DNA from: an uncultured Desulfobacterales bacterium
Lineage (GTDB): Bacteria > Desulfobacterota > Desulfobacteria > Desulfobacterales > JAFDCJ01
Direction of reading: 5' to 3'
Assembly (NCBI GenBank): GCA_945787595.1
Contig: CALZJV010000350.1
Coordinates: 1 to 6,563, forward strand
DNA length: 6,563 nucleotides
Shown here in pieces: positions 6,037 to 6,563 of this stretch. Under the pieces are notes generated by a model that did no database searches, was not told the origin of the DNA, and saw only the letters and a list, made by a program, of their open reading frames with translations. Each line of letters starts with the position of its first letter. Positions within the stretch are counted from its first letter, which is position 1. Made by a program: the position numbers and the translations under genes.

Positions 6037-6563
6037 AACTCACCATTCGTGGTTTCTGCGGCTGAAGCCCTTTTCGACCGCCTTCCGATTACCAGAGCGC
6101 CGACAAGCGCTACCAGCAGCAATAAGGATACGATTTCAATGGAAAGCCAGTGATTCTCAAAAATGAACTGTCCAAACACCCTGGGCGCTGCCCGGGCAGT
6201 TTTCAAGGTAATTCGGCTGTTCGGATCGCCGGCGATGATACCCATTCCAATGGCAATGTAGATAAGTCCTAATACTGCAACCGGCAGCCACTGGCGCAAA
6301 GCAAATAAGCGCTCTTCGCCGGTATCCGCTCTCATCATAATGACGACAAATAAAAATAAGACCATGATCGCCCCGGCATAAATGATAACCTCCAGAACGG
6401 CCAGAAATGGGGCGCCGAAAAGATAAAACAGCATAGCGCTGCCGAAAAATGAAAAAATCAGATAGATCACCGCATGCACCAGATTGCGCCGGGTGATGGC
6501 CATGCCGGTGGTGACAAGGATCAAAATTGCCAGAATATAAAAAATAATTGAGTAGATCGTCAT
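6033..6563 (-). CDS. nuoJ: NADH-quinone oxidoreductase subunit J (complex I, NuoJ)
   Basis: Small membrane subunit of respiratory complex I, located between the quinone-binding end and the antiporter-like subunits; in known structures its TM3 changes shape during the coupling cycle. The 176-residue product is close to the usual family length and has about five hydrophobic segments (roughly residues 4-22, 30-50, 55-77, 92-111, 139-160). The family hallmark is clear in TM3: LEVIIYAGAIMVLFLFVV (residues 57-74), with Glu58 matching the conserved Glu55 of E. coli NuoJ. A second conserved acidic site is Glu143 in SIEIVSLLLL. The ATG is the last codon of the window, so its ribosome binding site is not visible, but the N-terminus starts as expected just before TM1. 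The stop overlaps the nuoK start by 4 bases (ATGA), typical of coupled translation. Identification is based on motif recognition and gene order. Confidence 0.95.
   Translation of the reverse strand: MTIYSIIFYILAILILVTTGMAITRRNLVHAVIYLIFSFFGSAMLFYLFGAPFLAVLEVIIYAGAIMVLFLFVVIMMRADTGEERLFALRQWLPVAVLGLIYIAIGMGIIAGDPNSRITLKTARAAPRVFGQFIFENHWLSIEIVSLLLLVALVGALVIGRRSKRASAAETTNGEL

Noticed and set aside
1101..6166. Other plus-strand and minor-frame open stretches inside the nuo genes (for example 1101-1481, 4350-4649, 5810-6166)
   Set aside because: They are antisense or shifted-frame shadows of clearly identified nuo genes and have no recognisable protein features.

Overview
The window carries the distal membrane-arm genes of a bacterial respiratory complex I (NADH-quinone oxidoreductase type). 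All five genes lie on the minus strand, in the conserved order nuoJ, nuoK, nuoL, nuoM, nuoN when read from the right edge to about position 579. The right edge falls exactly on the nuoJ start codon, so the rest of the operon (presumably nuoA-I or a variant of it) is outside the view. The left 578 bases are AT-rich and hold no gene I can support.

Organism: the sequences fit a Gram-negative anaerobe with moderate GC content. My best guess is a member of Desulfobacterota (formerly Deltaproteobacteria). This rests on the general look of the Nuo proteins and on the style of the intergenic repeats (AT-rich, CAAATAACAAAT / CAAATTCCAA type), which I associate from memory with genomes of that group. 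It is an inference, not a demonstrated placement.

Layout from right to left, in transcription order: nuoJ (6033-6563) overlaps nuoK (5734-6036) by 4 bases (ATGA). A 334-base gap follows, filled mostly by a repeat-rich, fold-back element (about 5456-5690). nuoL (3525-5399) then starts at a TTG codon with a strong Shine-Dalgarno sequence. A 55-base gap holding four tandem 9-10 base units separates nuoL from nuoM (1997-3469). nuoM overlaps nuoN (579-1997) by one base (TAATG). No convincing terminator was found after nuoN.

How the genes work together: NuoL, NuoM and NuoN are the three large antiporter-like subunits, each with a proton path. NuoJ and NuoK link them to the quinone-reaction end of the complex. 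NuoL and NuoN keep the expected channel Glu and Lys residues, and NuoK keeps both membrane glutamates. NuoM departs from the pattern: its TM5 Glu is Asp143 and its TM7 Lys is Leu225. I regard this as the most biologically interesting point in the window. No undescribed multi-gene system is visible; the other unusual signals are in the non-coding gaps.
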